From Ooceraea biroi (taxonomy: Eukaryota > Arthropoda > Insecta > Hymenoptera > Formicidae): DNA of 64,000 nt. This document shows positions 29,359 to 40,359 of this stretch, piece by piece. The stretch covers positions 7,378,001-7,442,000 of the forward strand of contig NC_039510.1 of the NCBI RefSeq assembly GCF_003672135.1, given 5' to 3'. Below the pieces are notes generated by a model that had not been told where the DNA came from, did not search any database, and worked only from the letters and a program-made list of their open reading frames with translations. The translations under genes and the position numbers were made by a program. Numbering within the stretch: the first letter of the stretch is position 1; each line of letters opens with the position of its first letter.

Positions 29359-30601
29359 CAGAGATAACCTATAAGTAAATAGACACCTTAATTAAACGAA
29401 AATTAATGTGTTTTATGCTAATGACAGTGCTGATTTACCATTATTTTCAGAGATTTGTGTGTAGTGACAAGTTCTTGAAATCAAGAAGTATGCCACGAAC
29501 TCCTGGCGCCAAAGAATTGAGTGATTTTCAAAGAGGGTGTATTGTCGGACAATATGAGGGTGGTATAAGCCAGAGACAAATTGCTCTAAAATTGGATATT
29601 CCGCTGTCCACTGTCAATAGAGTAATTGTGCAGTTCAAAACAGAGAAAAAGGAAACTGTTAGGTCACGTTCAGGTCGACCTGGACCAACAGAACGACAAC
29701 TGAGGGCTGCAAAACGAGTGGTGGAAGGAAATCCCCGTTGCAAGGCTGCAGATGTTGCAGAACATTTGCAAGTGAGTCGTAACACAGCTGTCAGGTATCT
29801 CCATCAGCTAAACTATCATGGAAGAGCTGCCAGGCGGAAACCACTTCTCAGCGAAGCCAATATTGCGAAAAGAAAACAGTGGGCAACTGAAATGGAACGC
29901 CCTTTGAGTTTTTGGCATTGTGTCATCTTCTCAGATGAATCGTCCTTTGCTCAATTTTCATGTAGCGGACGCACATGGGTCTGGAGAACGCCCAGTCAAG
30001 AATTTAATATGAATCGACTACAACCAACCGTCAAGCATGGTGGATTTTCCGTTATGGTGTGGGGTGCCATTTGGAGCACAGGACGATCAGAGCTCGTGAA
30101 ATGTGTGGGCAATATTAATGCCGAAAAATACATCACCATTTTGGAGAAAGGTCTCCTTCCAATATTTTCTCGTAGGCTGCTGAGCAAAGAATCCACTATG
30201 TTTATGGAAGATGGAGCTCCTTGCCACACTGCTAAAAAGACCCAAGTCTGGCAGGCAAAAAAGGCATCCGAAAGCTTCCATGGGCTAGTCAGTCACCTGA
30301 CATGAATCCTATAGAACATGTCTGGTATATACTTGATCGTGCAGTGAGACGACGTTCACGAAGACCTGCTTCCCATGGAGAGCTTTTAGAGTGTTTGCGT
30401 GCTGAGTGGGTTAACATTCCACAGGTCAATATAGCAGAACTTATTGATTCCATGCCCGATCGAGTTAAAGCTATGAAGAAAGCAAAGGGTGGAGCAACTA
30501 AGTTTTAGTATACATATTTCATATTTATATAAAGTAAATACTGTGAAATAAAAGACAATGTCCGAAAATCAAGATGTTTATTTACTTATGGGTTGTCTCT
30601 G
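29359..30601 (+). mobile_element. Tc1-like element with inverted repeats and TA target duplication
   Basis: The ends CAGAGATAACC...ATAAGTAAATA and TATTTACTTAT...GGTTGTCTCTG are imperfect inverted repeats of about 28 bp. TA flanks both ends (29357-29358, 30602-30603). The insertion is in the copia integrase coding region. Confidence 0.85.
29490..30508 (+). pseudogene. Tc1 transposase (DD34E type) with one frameshift
   Basis: The gene starts at ATG 29490 (MPRTPGAKELS), with a paired helix-turn-helix and a GRPGPTERQ hook between. The catalytic domain has IFSDESSF (first Asp), MEDGAPCH (second Asp) and SPDMNPIEHVW with the final Glu. The first frame runs to about 30262 and the second from the same place to TAG 30508. 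The shift is most simply a one-base indel in the A6 run at 30257-30262. Apart from that the reading frame is complete. Confidence 0.85.
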
Positions 30602-30646
30602 TAGATTTATAGAAATTAATAGTGTATGATGTAACGCCAGAAAATT

Positions 30647-32408
30647 CAAACAACTATAAGTTCTTGACGACCAGACTGGTAGTTTATTTAAAAAATAAGA
30701 ACACAACGTTTCGATCAAAGGTTCTGATCCTTATCAAGTGTTTAACGCAAAAGAGTATTTCAACTAAATCTCATTCTACAACATAATAAAGTCACACACA
30801 AGAAATATTAACAAAAAATAAAAGACTAAAATTCAAATAAACGCAACGCAAAAATAGAAGTAAAATAATAGTAAAATACATACAGAATAATAAGATAAAT
30901 ACAGAGAACAAAACTTACTGGAAAAAAGAGATTCAGAAACTCAAGAAATGACTTGTAGAGAGAAACACCTCCGTATGTGATGGAAGTTTACAAACAAGTG
31001 AGACAAAGACAAAGGTTACATGTTTGCCAAGACGGCGTCATAGATACAAGGCAGGTTCTCAACGTCTAATTGTAAGTTAATTGCATTAGGATGCCTTTTT
31101 ATGAAGATCATTTCGGCGATCTCTCTCTTTCTTAATTTGTTCTCACGATGCAAAATGTTAATATTCGACCAATCGAAATCGGGTTCGGTAAGCATTCTGT
31201 ATTTGCTTACGACCGACAAACAACTATAATTTTTTTAGTAATGTCCAATTGGTGTTCTCTAATGCGAGTGTTCAGATGCCGTTTCGTTTGGCCTATGTAG
31301 CAAGCCTCACAATCCATACAGTTAATTTGGTAAACCACTCCAGTTCTTTCACCCTTGCTGAGTCTGTCTTTACCAAGCTTAATTAACGAATTCAATTTTT
31401 TAAAAACTGAATAAACAGTTCTGAATTGACAGTCCTTCAGAAGGCCTGAGAGGTTTTCGCTTACACCTTTAACGTATGGAATGCTCACAAAATGTTTATG
31501 ATTGCTATTGTCATTATCATTGTCGTTATTGTCATTATTATTGTTGTTATTGTCGTTTTTACTGCTGTTATTGTTGTCCGGAACACAATCAATGGTCTGA
31601 CTCCTATACTTAATGCTTTTCCGCCTCTTATGGATGTACTTATTGATCAAATCAAGTGGATAACAATTCTGAATTAAAATTTCTTTGACCACGGTAATGT
31701 TGTCATTGTGAAAACGATTGTCTGATAGTAAAATGGCACGGTCGGTCAAGCCAGTGACTACATTAATCTTATGCGTTGTGGGATTGCTAGTAAAGTAATT
31801 CGTGTATCTACCGGAAAATGTAGGTTTCCGGTACCAGTTAGTGATCAACATTCCTTTATCACGTATTACTGTGGTATCTAAACAGTTAATGGATAAGTCG
31901 CTTTCCAGTTCCACCGTGAACTTAAGTTCTGATGGTAGCTATTAAAAATACTCAAGACGTATTGGATCTTATCAGTTGGCAATATTAAGAACATATCGAC
32001 ATACCTGTAAATGTACTTGAGTTTGCCGTCTTGGCAAACATGTAACCTTTGTCTTTGTCTCACTTGTTTGTAAACTTCCATCACATACGGAGGTGTTTCT
32101 CTCTACAAGTCATTTCTTGAGTTTCTGAATCTCTTTTTTCCAGTAAGTTTTGTTCTCTGTATTTATCTTATTATTCTGTATGTATTTTACTATTATTTTA
32201 CTTCTATTTTTGCGTTGCGTTTATTTGAATTTTAGTCTTTTATTTTTTGTTAATATTTCTTGTGTGTGACTTTATTATGTTGTAGAATGAGATTTAGTTG
32301 AAATACTCTTTTGCGTTAAACACTTGATAAGGATCAGAACCTTTGATCGAAACGTTGTGTTCTTATTTTTTAAATAAACTACCAGTCTGGTCGTCAAGAA
32401 CTTATAGT
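30647..32408 (-). mobile_element. 5'-truncated Penelope-like element bounded by inverted copies of its 3' end
   Basis: The interval 30647-31032 (3' untranslated region and last coding bases of the leftward element) reappears inverted at 32014-32408, nearly perfect by eye over about 390 bp. Between them is the coding remnant with reverse transcriptase end and GIY-YIG domain. Both repeats include CTTGATAAGGATCAGAACC and GATCGAAACG. Penelope-like elements are known for complex terminal repeats and inverted arrangements. The insertion lies in the same copia relic as the Tc1 element. Confidence 0.8.
31016..32084 (-). pseudogene. Penelope-like polyprotein remnant: RT palm end plus GIY-YIG endonuclease
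   Basis: The 5' piece (32084-31878) contains YRYVDMFLI, the reverse transcriptase active-site strand, with Met replacing the second Asp of the usual YxDD. After a frameshift near 31900, the frame 31914-31207 continues through the RT thumb and a low-complexity Asn/Asp run. It then enters the GIY-YIG domain (GVVYQINC, then CYIGQTKRHLNTR). A second frameshift near 31215 leads to the C-terminal tail 31219-31016. The damaged active site and shifts mean it cannot make enzyme. Confidence 0.8.
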
Positions 32409-32577
32409 TTTATAGAAATTAAGCCATTGAAGAAAAAGTCAAAAGTACTGGACGCCTTCAAGGAATACAAAACTCGTGTAGAAAAAATGACTGGACACTG
32501 CATAAAGAAACCGATAACGCGAAAGAATACCTCTCCAAAGAATTTAATAATTTTCTCAAAAAAGAAGGGACATATAT
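32409..32577 (+). pseudogene. Copia integrase fragment 2
   Basis: The plus-strand frame reads FKEYKTRVEKMTGH and, after a frame change, KEYLSKEFNNFLKKEG, which matches the part of a Ty1/copia integrase core around the second catalytic Asp. It is separated from fragment 1 by the Tc1 and Penelope insertions and ends at a TA microsatellite. Confidence 0.7.
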
Positions 32578-32603
32578 ATATATATATATATATATTAATA
32601 TTA

Positions 32604-32643
<40 letters not shown>
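32576..32643 (+). repeat. TA dinucleotide microsatellite
   Basis: Two TATATA runs are separated by a short TTAATATTAAAC phrase; it joins the copia fragment to the truncated 3' end of LTR copy B. Confidence 0.9.
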
Positions 32644-32645
<2 letters not shown>

Positions 32646-32654
32646 TAATCTTAA

Positions 32655-34348
32655 AAATAGGATTCTATTCGCTGCGAGGTATCTGTGATAGATTATTAAT
32701 AAAAAGTGATTGGATATATGAGACGGGGATCAAGACAGGATGTTGACGATTTCGCGTAATCAGAGGAACTACAGTGTTAGGAGCTGCGTCTCTCAATGTA
32801 GTTATGTCAATGGAATCAGGTCCGAGGACGAAGGTGAAAGGTGGACGGGGGAAGGTGAACGTGGAGAAGTAATCGAGGATATGTTCGCGCAAAACTTCGA
32901 GGCCACCCTCATAGATTTCTCTAAGTTCAGCAAAGGAGAGAAAAGATAGATTGTGGATCACTGTGGGTACCTGGATGGGAGATACAGGGGGAGGATTCGG
33001 ACTTTCCTCGAGATCCGAAGGAAGTAGATACTGTTCGAGCTCCGGGGTGGGGATAGGAGAATACCAGCTTGGGGACAGTTCTGGGAGGGAGAAAGGGGAG
33101 TTCCTGGGAGAAGGTGGTTTAGCGAATGTAGAAGAGGAAGGTGAAATAGAAGATCTGTGGGATATTGGAGAAAATGGAATAAATGAAGGAGAAGTAGGCG
33201 AAGGTGTGTCTATTGTTGAGCGCTCGGTACGATCGCGACGGGGGGACCGCGGTAAGGTTAATACGGAATTGTTGCGTTTCCGCGGCCGTTCAAACGCTGC
33301 TGGTTCAGGGGAGGCTGCCCTTTGGTCGGTTGAAAATGATTCTGGTGGGGGTGTCGTGCTTCTGCTTCTGCGTTTTATATAAGCCACTTGAAAAGGGGAA
33401 AACGGAATAGAATCTTTGTTCGATACTATTGTAGAAATAAAAGTATGAGTCGGTGAAGATGCAAAAAAGGGGGGAGGGAGAAGTAAAAGCAGTGTGCAGG
33501 TTTCGCTTACTTTCTTCGAGGCTGAGGAATCTTCAGATGTTGGTCTTGGAATCGTTGCCTCTGTTCAGGGAGTCAATCCGTCCGGAGGTTCTTCGGATCG
33601 GTGTCTAGCACTGACTTTACGTTTTTAATCTACTGCGGCGTTCCGCGGACGGAAACGAGACTTTCGTACGTAATGCTGAATGCCGGGTCCAGAAGGGAAG
33701 CCTCTGGGGCGGATCGTTCCCTTTATATAGGGCTAGAAAGGCTTAGGGAGGAGTTATTCTGATTCTGGGAATTGTTTTTTCATGAACCAGCGTCGTTGTC
33801 GCTTTAATAATTATCACAGTATCAGCGGACAGCTTTATGGTAATTGTTTCGGGAATTAATGTGCGGCACCTGTGATGAACCACCCTTTGACCCCCAAATA
33901 TAACAATCCAGGTGTTCGTTTTGTTGGTCTGGATTTATTTATATTGAGTATCTGGTTCGCGGATGGCCATGTGTGCCCGAATTTCTTGGTATTAAAGATC
34001 GGTGAGTTATTTTATTGCCGTTAACGGGTGACATCTTTCAAGTGCCGCCCCAATTTTCCCAGATCTGGAGCGATCTCCGTTAGTTGATTTCATCTGCATA
34101 CCCCAGATATGTTTTGTCTATTGAATGCTTCGGCTGGGAACAGGCGCCAAGACTCTTAATTTTTTTGTGGAAGAGTTTTCGCCCATCACTTTGAGACATT
34201 TTTTACTGAGACCACATAGCCCCTGCACCCGCGCGGTTACACTTATCGCAGCGTGGGAAATGGTTCGTTAAATTATAAATTTTTCCCTCTAGAGCTATGT
34301 ATTATTTCTTTTGAGAGCAAGGAACCGTGGAGTCTTCTGGACGTAACA
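32655..34348 (-). mobile_element. Second gene-bearing LTR (copy B), inverted, 3' truncated
   Basis: On the minus strand it starts TGTTACGTCC at 34348 and matches copy A in order: the GACTCCACGGTTCCTTGCTC phrase, the CCCTATATAAAGGG promoter, a long first exon, a conserved intron and the Pro/Ser-rich frame. It ends near 32655 at a TA microsatellite, so the last 350-400 bp are missing. It interrupts the copia relic between integrase and reverse transcriptase. Confidence 0.75.
32665..33511 (-). CDS. LTR-encoded Pro/Ser-rich protein with splice-made ATG (copy B)
   Basis: The intron is 33510-33387 on the minus strand, with donor GTAAGCGA and acceptor CCCCTTTTCAAG. Exon 1 ends in A (33511) and exon 2 begins TG (33386), so splicing creates the start codon exactly as in copy A. 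The frame then runs 240 codons to 32665. The N-terminal half is rich in Pro, Ser and Arg. The C-terminal half contains LSPSWYSPIP, ELEQYLLPSD, LREIYEGGLE and FVLGPDSID, clearly homologous to copy A although the proteins have diverged, especially at the C-terminus. The frame has stayed open, which suggests it was maintained by selection. Confidence 0.6.
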
Positions 34349-34354
34349 TAAGAA

Positions 34355-35310
34355 AACACACAAAGATAACAAATTTTCACCAAAATGAGAAGAATATGTA
34401 TTAGTAGGATACTCACAAGAATCCAAGGTATACAGATTATGAGTAAGCGGCACCAAAACGGTAGTAAAGAGAAGAGGTGTTCGTTTTATTGAAGATCATT
34501 CTATACAAAGAGCGGAATTATTGGAGACACCGACGAATCAAGCTGCAACAGAGGAAGAAACAGAAGAGGGAGACGAAAAGAAAAAAATATACAAACAAGA
34601 ACAAAGTGAACAAGAAGAGGAAGTACAAACAGAAACTCCAAAAACACAAACCATGCAGATTAAAAAGGGACAAGGACGACCTAAATTAATAAGAAACGGA
34701 AAGCCAGGCAGACCACAAAATTATATCAAGAAATAAAAAGCGAAGAATACAAAGAACCCCGGAACATAAAGGAAGCGATGGACAGTGCAGAGGAAGACCT
34801 GTGACTAGCCGCCATGAAAATGGAGTACGAATCTTTAATGGAGAACAACACCTGAAATTTGCTGTACAGGCTACAGAACAAAAAGGTGCTAAGGAATAAA
34901 TGGGTGTTTAAAATAAAGAGGAATCAAGAAGGGACACCAGAAAAATTCAAGGTCAAACTGGTCGCACGAGGGGATCAACAACGTGAAGGAATCGACTTTG
35001 ATGAGGTTTTCGCGCCAGTAGCCAAGTTTGAAACAATTAGGGCCTTTTTAGCCAGTTGCGTAATAAAGCAAATATATATACATCAAATGGATGTAATATC
35101 CGCGTATGTTCAAGGAAACTTGTTCGATGAAATATATATGGAACAACCGGAAATGTTTGTTAAGCGCGGTGAGGAAAACAAGGTATGTAAATTGAATAAA
35201 CCTTTATGGTTTAAAACAAGCAAGTCGTTAATGGTATTTAAAGCTAAGTGTATTTTTAGAAAGTATAGGTTTCAAAAAAACCTCAGTTACCCCTTGTGTA
35301 TATACAGAAC
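34355..35310 (+). pseudogene. Copia fragment 3: integrase end, linker and start of reverse transcriptase
   Basis: First comes a frame with EEYVLVGYSQESK and then KRRGVRFIEDH, the conserved copia integrase C-terminal motif, interrupted by a TGA. An acidic/basic linker (34500-34735) follows. Then comes the reverse transcriptase N-terminus at 34859-35220, with NKWVFKIK, KLVARGDQQ, FAPVAKF and QMDVISAYVQGNL. The YVDD active site is not reached because the foldback element at 35311 cuts the gene. The part between fragments 2 and 3 is missing about 80 residues. Confidence 0.8.
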
Positions 35311-36347
35311 AAAAAAAGCGCCAAGTATACGCGCCTGAAGTTCTTTCAAAAAAGGACTCTATAAAACTAATGATATGAACAACTTGCGCCAACTCCAATG
35401 GGTATTTATGCAAACCAGAAAATCTATTACTTTATTATTACTCTTTGACCGATATTCATTGTTGATTCTGATTTAAGACCATCTTAAGTACAATCATAAG
35501 ATATTTATGAAACCAATCACACAGTCGTATCAGCATCTTAAGACATTACTTCAGATCGTCTGGAAATAAGAACGGACTATGAATACTAGCCTTTGATATT
35601 AAAAAATAAAGGACATAATAATATTAAGCAAATATTTTTATACGAATAAATATTTTAATACATAGAAATATATTTATTAATACAAATAAGTGTTTTTTTC
35701 AAACTACTTAGTGCTGCTAAACCGAATCAAAAATTGTCTTAGTATTTAAATAATCTAAAGATTACAATAATTTCCTTAAACTCTAAATTACATAACAACT
35801 CGCTGAAATACATATATGTACAAATGTAGTTAAACTTATTCTATACTTAATTCTAATGTCACACACATACACACCCATGCACGCATTCACAAGAGAGAAA
35901 AAAAGAGAATGAGGCAATTAACATAATGATTCGGTTTAGCAGCGCCAAGTATTTTGAAAAAAACACTTATTTGTATTAATAAATATATTTCTATGTATTA
36001 AAATATTTATTCGTATAAAAAAATCTGCTTAATATTATTATGTCCTTTATTTTTTAATATCAAAGGCTAGTATTCATAGTCCGTTCTTATTTCCAGACGA
36101 TCTGAAGTAATGTCTTAAAATGCTGATACGACTGTGTGATTGGTTTCATAAATATCTTATGATTGTACTTAAGATGGTCTTAAATCAGAATCAACAATAA
36201 ATATTGGTCAAAGAATAATAATAAAGTAATAGATTTTCTGGTTTGCATAAATACCCATTGGAGTTGGCGCAATTTGTTCATATCATTAGTTTTGTAGAGT
36301 CCTTTTTTGAAAGAACTTCAGGCGCGTATACTTGGCGCTTTTTTTGT
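35311..36347. mobile_element. Foldback element with about 420-bp arms ending in GCGCCAAGT
   Basis: The left arm starts AAAAAAAGCGCCAAGTATAC and runs to about 35735. The right arm is its inverted near-copy from about 35927 to 36347. The loop is about 190 bp. Near the loop the right arm has a second internal AGCGCCAAGTATTTTG motif. There is no coding frame. The element is inserted in the copia reverse transcriptase. Confidence 0.85.
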
Positions 36348-36395
36348 ATCTTTTTTTAAAAAGGTAATTTTGTTGTGATATAAATATACATTCTG

Positions 36396-36690
36396 TAAAA
36401 AAAGTATCCGGAATTAGTTAATAAAACACAAATTACTTGTTTATTTATCAATTACTACGTTTACACGAGCGCTACTTCTGTAGTAACTTACTCGAATTAT
36501 AGTAACTTACGATAATTCGAGTAAGTTACTACAAAAGTAGCGCTCGTGTAAACGTAGTAAATATTGATTTTGTCACCTTCAAAATAGGCCCCATCGGATG
36601 CAATACACACGTGCCAATGCGTAAGTCCTCAAAACACTTTTCAAACGCTGAAGCTGGTATTGCTTTGAGCTCCTCGTCGTCATCGTCGTC
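36396..36690 (-). pseudogene. Tc1/mariner transposase C-terminal relic holding a palindromic MITE
   Basis: On the minus strand, 36690-36561 reads as an AFEKCFEDL segment and, in a shifted frame, ASDGAYFEGDKI, the common C-terminus of one insect mariner lineage. The rest of the gene is gone. A perfect-looking palindrome (36452-36560) interrupts the sequence just after this tail. Confidence 0.6.
36452..36560. repeat. Palindromic MITE, arms about 50 bp
   Basis: The sequence begins TTACTACGTTTACACGAGCG and ends with its inverse complement CGCTCGTGTAAACGTAGTAA. The loop is only a few bases at about 36505. Confidence 0.85.
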
Positions 36691-37075
36691 GTCGTCGTCG
36701 TCGTCGACGTGGTCCTCTCACTCACGCCCTCTTGGTCTCTCATTCACTGGCTCTCTCGCTCTCTTGCTCTCCCGCTCTCTCACTCTCTCACTCTCTATCG
36801 TCATCGACGTGGTGCAACGTCGTCGTCGTCGTCGACGTGGTCCTCTCACTCACGCTCTCTCGCTCTCTCATTCACTCGCTCTCTCGCCCTCTCGCCATCT
36901 CATTCACTCGCTCTCTCGTCCTCTCGCTCTCTCATTCACTTGCTCTCTCGCCCTCTCATTCACTAGCTTTTTCGCTCTCTCATATTCACTCGCTCTCTCA
37001 TTCACTCTCTCTCTCTTTCGCCCTCTCACTCACTCGCCCTCTCGCTCACTCACTCACTCACTCACTCGTTCTCTC
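36675..37075 (+). repeat. CTCTCT/CACTCA/CGTCGT low-complexity tract
   Basis: CGT trinucleotide runs are followed by long pyrimidine tracts of CTCTCTCACTCACTCGCTCT type. All three plus frames stay open as Ser/Leu-rich runs, which are not credible proteins. Confidence 0.85.
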
Positions 37076-37269
37076 GCAAATATATCTTTTCTCACTCCAA
37101 TTCTTTCACTACATCGCGTCGTACACTTGTCGTACACCGACCGGATCCGTGTGACTTACACATGACGGTCGGGTCGATAAGTTAGAGTTTTCTAATGTAG
37201 AGCCTCTACATATGATCGTTATGTGTGAGTCACACGGATATACCAACAGCATTTCCGCCGGTCGGTATA

Positions 37270-37605
37270 AACGGAGCTGCTGCCATCTCGACGAAAAAGA
37301 ACGGACTGTACAAATGACGACGATGACGACGTTTCTTAAATGAAATTTTCCAATTTCAGACTTTGCATCGCCATATCTCCGCTCGTAGGGCACGTACAAG
37401 AAAAATAAAAACACTTTTATTATATAATTCGACCCCAAGGTATCTATTGAGCCTACTTAGAAGTTCATCCGTTCAGCGGTTATTGAGATCTAATAATCTG
37501 AGTGTCTTCGAAAGCGTCGCTTCGCGTAAAGAGTCACGGTGCGGTCTCGCTGCGCGTATACTTGGCGCGAGACACTACCGTGTCTCTTGATAATAAGATA
37601 GAGTG
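37270..37605 (+). repeat. Unclassified dispersed repeat, copy 1 (about 335 bp)
   Basis: It shares ordered similarity with 39370-39722: CAGACTTTGCATCGC, AGAAAAATAAAAACACTTT, ATTATATAATTCGA, TTGAGCCT, and a GGCGCGAGACACTACCG end. No coding potential is evident. It could be a SINE or MITE. Confidence 0.65.
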
Positions 37606-37639
37606 AGATACCCTATATTTTTAAATGAGACATGTATAT

Positions 37640-37842
37640 TATAAACCAAATAAAATTTAATCTATTAAACAAATGTCGTATATATATATATATATATACA
37701 ACATTTTTTAATAAGTTAATTTTTACTTGGTTAATTTTATATATATATATATATAATTATATATATATATATAAAATTATATATATATAAAATTATATAT
37801 ATATAAAATTAACCAAGTAAAAATTAACTTATTAAAAAATGT

Positions 37843-37875
<33 letters not shown>

Positions 37876-37935
37876 GACATTTGTTTAATAGATTAAATTT
37901 TATTTGGTTTTACTTGGTTAATTTTATATATATAT
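37640..37935. repeat. AT-rich palindrome with TA microsatellite core
   Basis: AAATTTAATCTATTAAACAA and following sequence at 37650-37740 pair with 37800-37905. The loop is made of TATATA and TATATAAAATTA repeats. Confidence 0.8.
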
Positions 37936-37979
37936 ATATATATATAAAAGTAAAAATTAACTTATTAAAAAATGTTGTA

Positions 37980-38480
37980 TATAAACCTATAACAAATATG
38001 ATATCGGAAAATGGCGCCAAGTAAAATTTTACCAGTCACAACTAACCAAATAAAAATTAATTTCTTTAAAAAATGTCGTATATATATAAAAATAAAAAAT
38101 AGTAATGCTAAAGAATTTGGCGCTGTACATCATCAAGTAATACGTTAACTGACAATGCTAATTAATATTTAAATACGTTAATTGACAGTGTTCACTAATG
38201 TAATATTGTTATTTACTTAGTGAATATTGTTTATGTAGCAGCGCCAAGTTCTTTAGCATTACTATTGTTTATTTTTATATATATGACATTTTTTAAATAA
38301 ATTAATTTTTATTTGGTTAGTTGTGACTGGTAAAGTTTTACTTGGCGCCATTTTCCGATATCATATTTTTTATAGGTTTATATACGACATTTTTTTAATA
38401 AGTTAATTTTATATATATACGACATTTGTTTAATAGATTAATTTTTATTTGATTGGTTGCGACTGGAGCGTGTACTTGGC
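37980..38480. repeat. Foldback element with GGCGCCAAGT motifs
   Basis: The left arm (about 37983-38125) includes GATATCGGAAAATGGCGCCA and pairs with 38255-38385. The loop is about 130 bp. A further TACTTGGCGCC end lies at 38465-38475, so nested ends of the same family may be present. Confidence 0.75.
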
Positions 38481-38529
38481 GCCTTTTTTCTCCTTTTTTT
38501 TAAAAAAAGTAATTTTTATGATATCATTT

Positions 38530-39310
38530 CTTTTTTTATTATAATCGAATGTCAACACCCAGTATATTGTAATACCTATCGGAATACAAAAAGTTTAATT
38601 TATCATGTCAAATTTTTCTAGAATCACAAATACAAGTTTTTCGAGTTTTCGGTCAATTAAAATCCCTACATGTTATAATCTTATAGGACACCCTATATGT
38701 TAAAATCAAAAGTCGACACCCAGTATATTATAAAATCGCAAATACAAGTTTTTCGTTTGGTCATTAAAAATTGGACACCTTATATATTATAATCAAAAGT
38801 CGACACCCAGTATACTATAATTAATCATCGGAAAAAATAAAATTTAATCTATCATGTTAAATTTTTCTAGAATAACAACTGCAAGTTTTTCGAGTTAGTC
38901 AATTAAAATCGGACATCCTTATATTATAATCGAATGTCAACACCCAGTATATTGTAATAACTATCGGAATGCAAAAAGTTTAATTTATCATGTCAACTTT
39001 TTCTAGAATCACAAATACAAGTTTTTCGGTAGGTCAATAAAAATCGGACACCCTATATATTATAATCAAAAGTCGACACCCAGTATATTATAATTAATCT
39101 TATAATTAATCATCGATAAATATAAAATTTAATCTCTCGTATCAAATTTTTCTAGAATCTCACAATTACAAGTTTTTTGGGTTTGTCAATTAAAATCGGA
39201 CACCCTTTAAATTGTAATCGAAAGTCGACACCCAGTATATTATAATTAATCATCGGAATAAATAAAGTTTAATTTGTCATGTTAAATTTTTCTAGAATCA
39301 CAACTACTAG
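38530..39310 (+). repeat. Degenerate tandem array built on GTCGACACCCAGTATATTAT
   Basis: At least five units of roughly 130-170 bp each contain TCGACACCCAGTATATTATA, a TCTAGAATCACAA phrase, ACAAGTTTTTCG and GGACACCCTATAT. Further units lie at 39770-40060 beyond the dispersed repeat. Confidence 0.75.
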
Positions 39311-39369
39311 AATGCGCACTGCTCTCTTTAGCGGAGCCGTCAGCCATGCCGGCACTGCCGTAAACGCCG

Positions 39370-39722
39370 CGCCGCCTAGTGGTTAAAAGGTGAACTGTAC
39401 GTTTTCCGTGACCAAGACGACGACGACGATAAGAGAGTTTCTTAATAAAATATTTCACGATGTAGACTTTGCATCGCAATATCTCCCTTCACCGGGCATG
39501 TAGGAGAAAAATAAAAACACTTTCATTATATAATTCGAGTACGCAGAATCGATTGAGCCTGTTCTTAACTCGATCGATCCACGCGTTATTAAGATCCGCA
39601 AATCTCGGCTAGTCTCAACTAGTCGGCTCACGTAAAGATACACGGTCCGTCTCTCGCTGCCGTTGCGCTGCGCGTGAACTTGGCGCGAGACACTACCGCG
39701 TCTCTTGATATAATTGAGTGAC
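39370..39722 (+). repeat. Unclassified dispersed repeat, copy 2 (about 350 bp)
   Basis: This is the partner of 37270-37605 in the same orientation. It interrupts the tandem array built on GTCGACACCCAG, so it inserted after that array formed. Confidence 0.65.
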
Positions 39723-40135
39723 AAGGAAGTCAAAAGAGGAAAGCGAATTAATATAGCTTAACAGATTTTATTTTCACATCTTAATCATCGGAATAAGTAA
39801 CGTTTAATTTATCGTGTCAAATTTTTCTCGAAACAGAGATACAAGTTTTTCGGTTTGGTCAATTATAATCGGACACCCTATATAGTATATCAAAAATCGA
39901 CACCCTGTATAATAATAATAAGATAGTGTGAGATACCCTATATTTAAAAATTGAGACCTGTATGTTATAATATAATTGAGTGATAAGGAAGGTAAAAGGA
40001 AAGCGAAATAATATAGCTTAACAGATTTTATTTTCACATTTTAATTATCGGAATAAATAACATTTACTTTATTGTATCAAATATTTCTTATATGTTTATC
40101 CTGTTTATTGCTTTATAGTAATCAAAATTTAACTA

Positions 40136-40351
40136 TTACATGTTTTGTTCAAAATGATGGCCTCCAGCCCGGAGACAAGCGGTGCACCTATCGATCACAG
40201 AATGAGTAGCTGACTGACATTGTGCGTCTGTAATTTCTTCGCACGCTTGCACTATCCTCTGTTTTAATGATTGAAGGTCATTAACAGGCACTTCATACAC
40301 TTTTTGCTTGAGAGTACCCCATACAAAAAAGTCTAATGGTGTTAAATCCAA
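40136..40351 (-). pseudogene. Tc1/mariner transposase C-terminal fragment
   Basis: The leftward frame begins with DLTPLDFFVWG, which contains the third catalytic Asp of the DD41D-like group, and continues to the usual C-terminal GGHHFEQNM tail. The N-terminal and central parts are absent. At 40345-40500 the sequence turns into other repeat DNA ending CACCCTGTATATT. Confidence 0.7.
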
Positions 40352-40359
40352 AATAAAGA

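Noticed and set aside
30647..31032. Hammerhead ribozyme in the Penelope terminal repeats
   Set aside because: A GAAAC box is present, but I could not find a CTGATGA box with supporting stems; a covariance search would be needed.
36611..37165. Three overlapping plus-strand frames rich in Ser/Leu
   Set aside because: They are translations of a CT/CA low-complexity tract.
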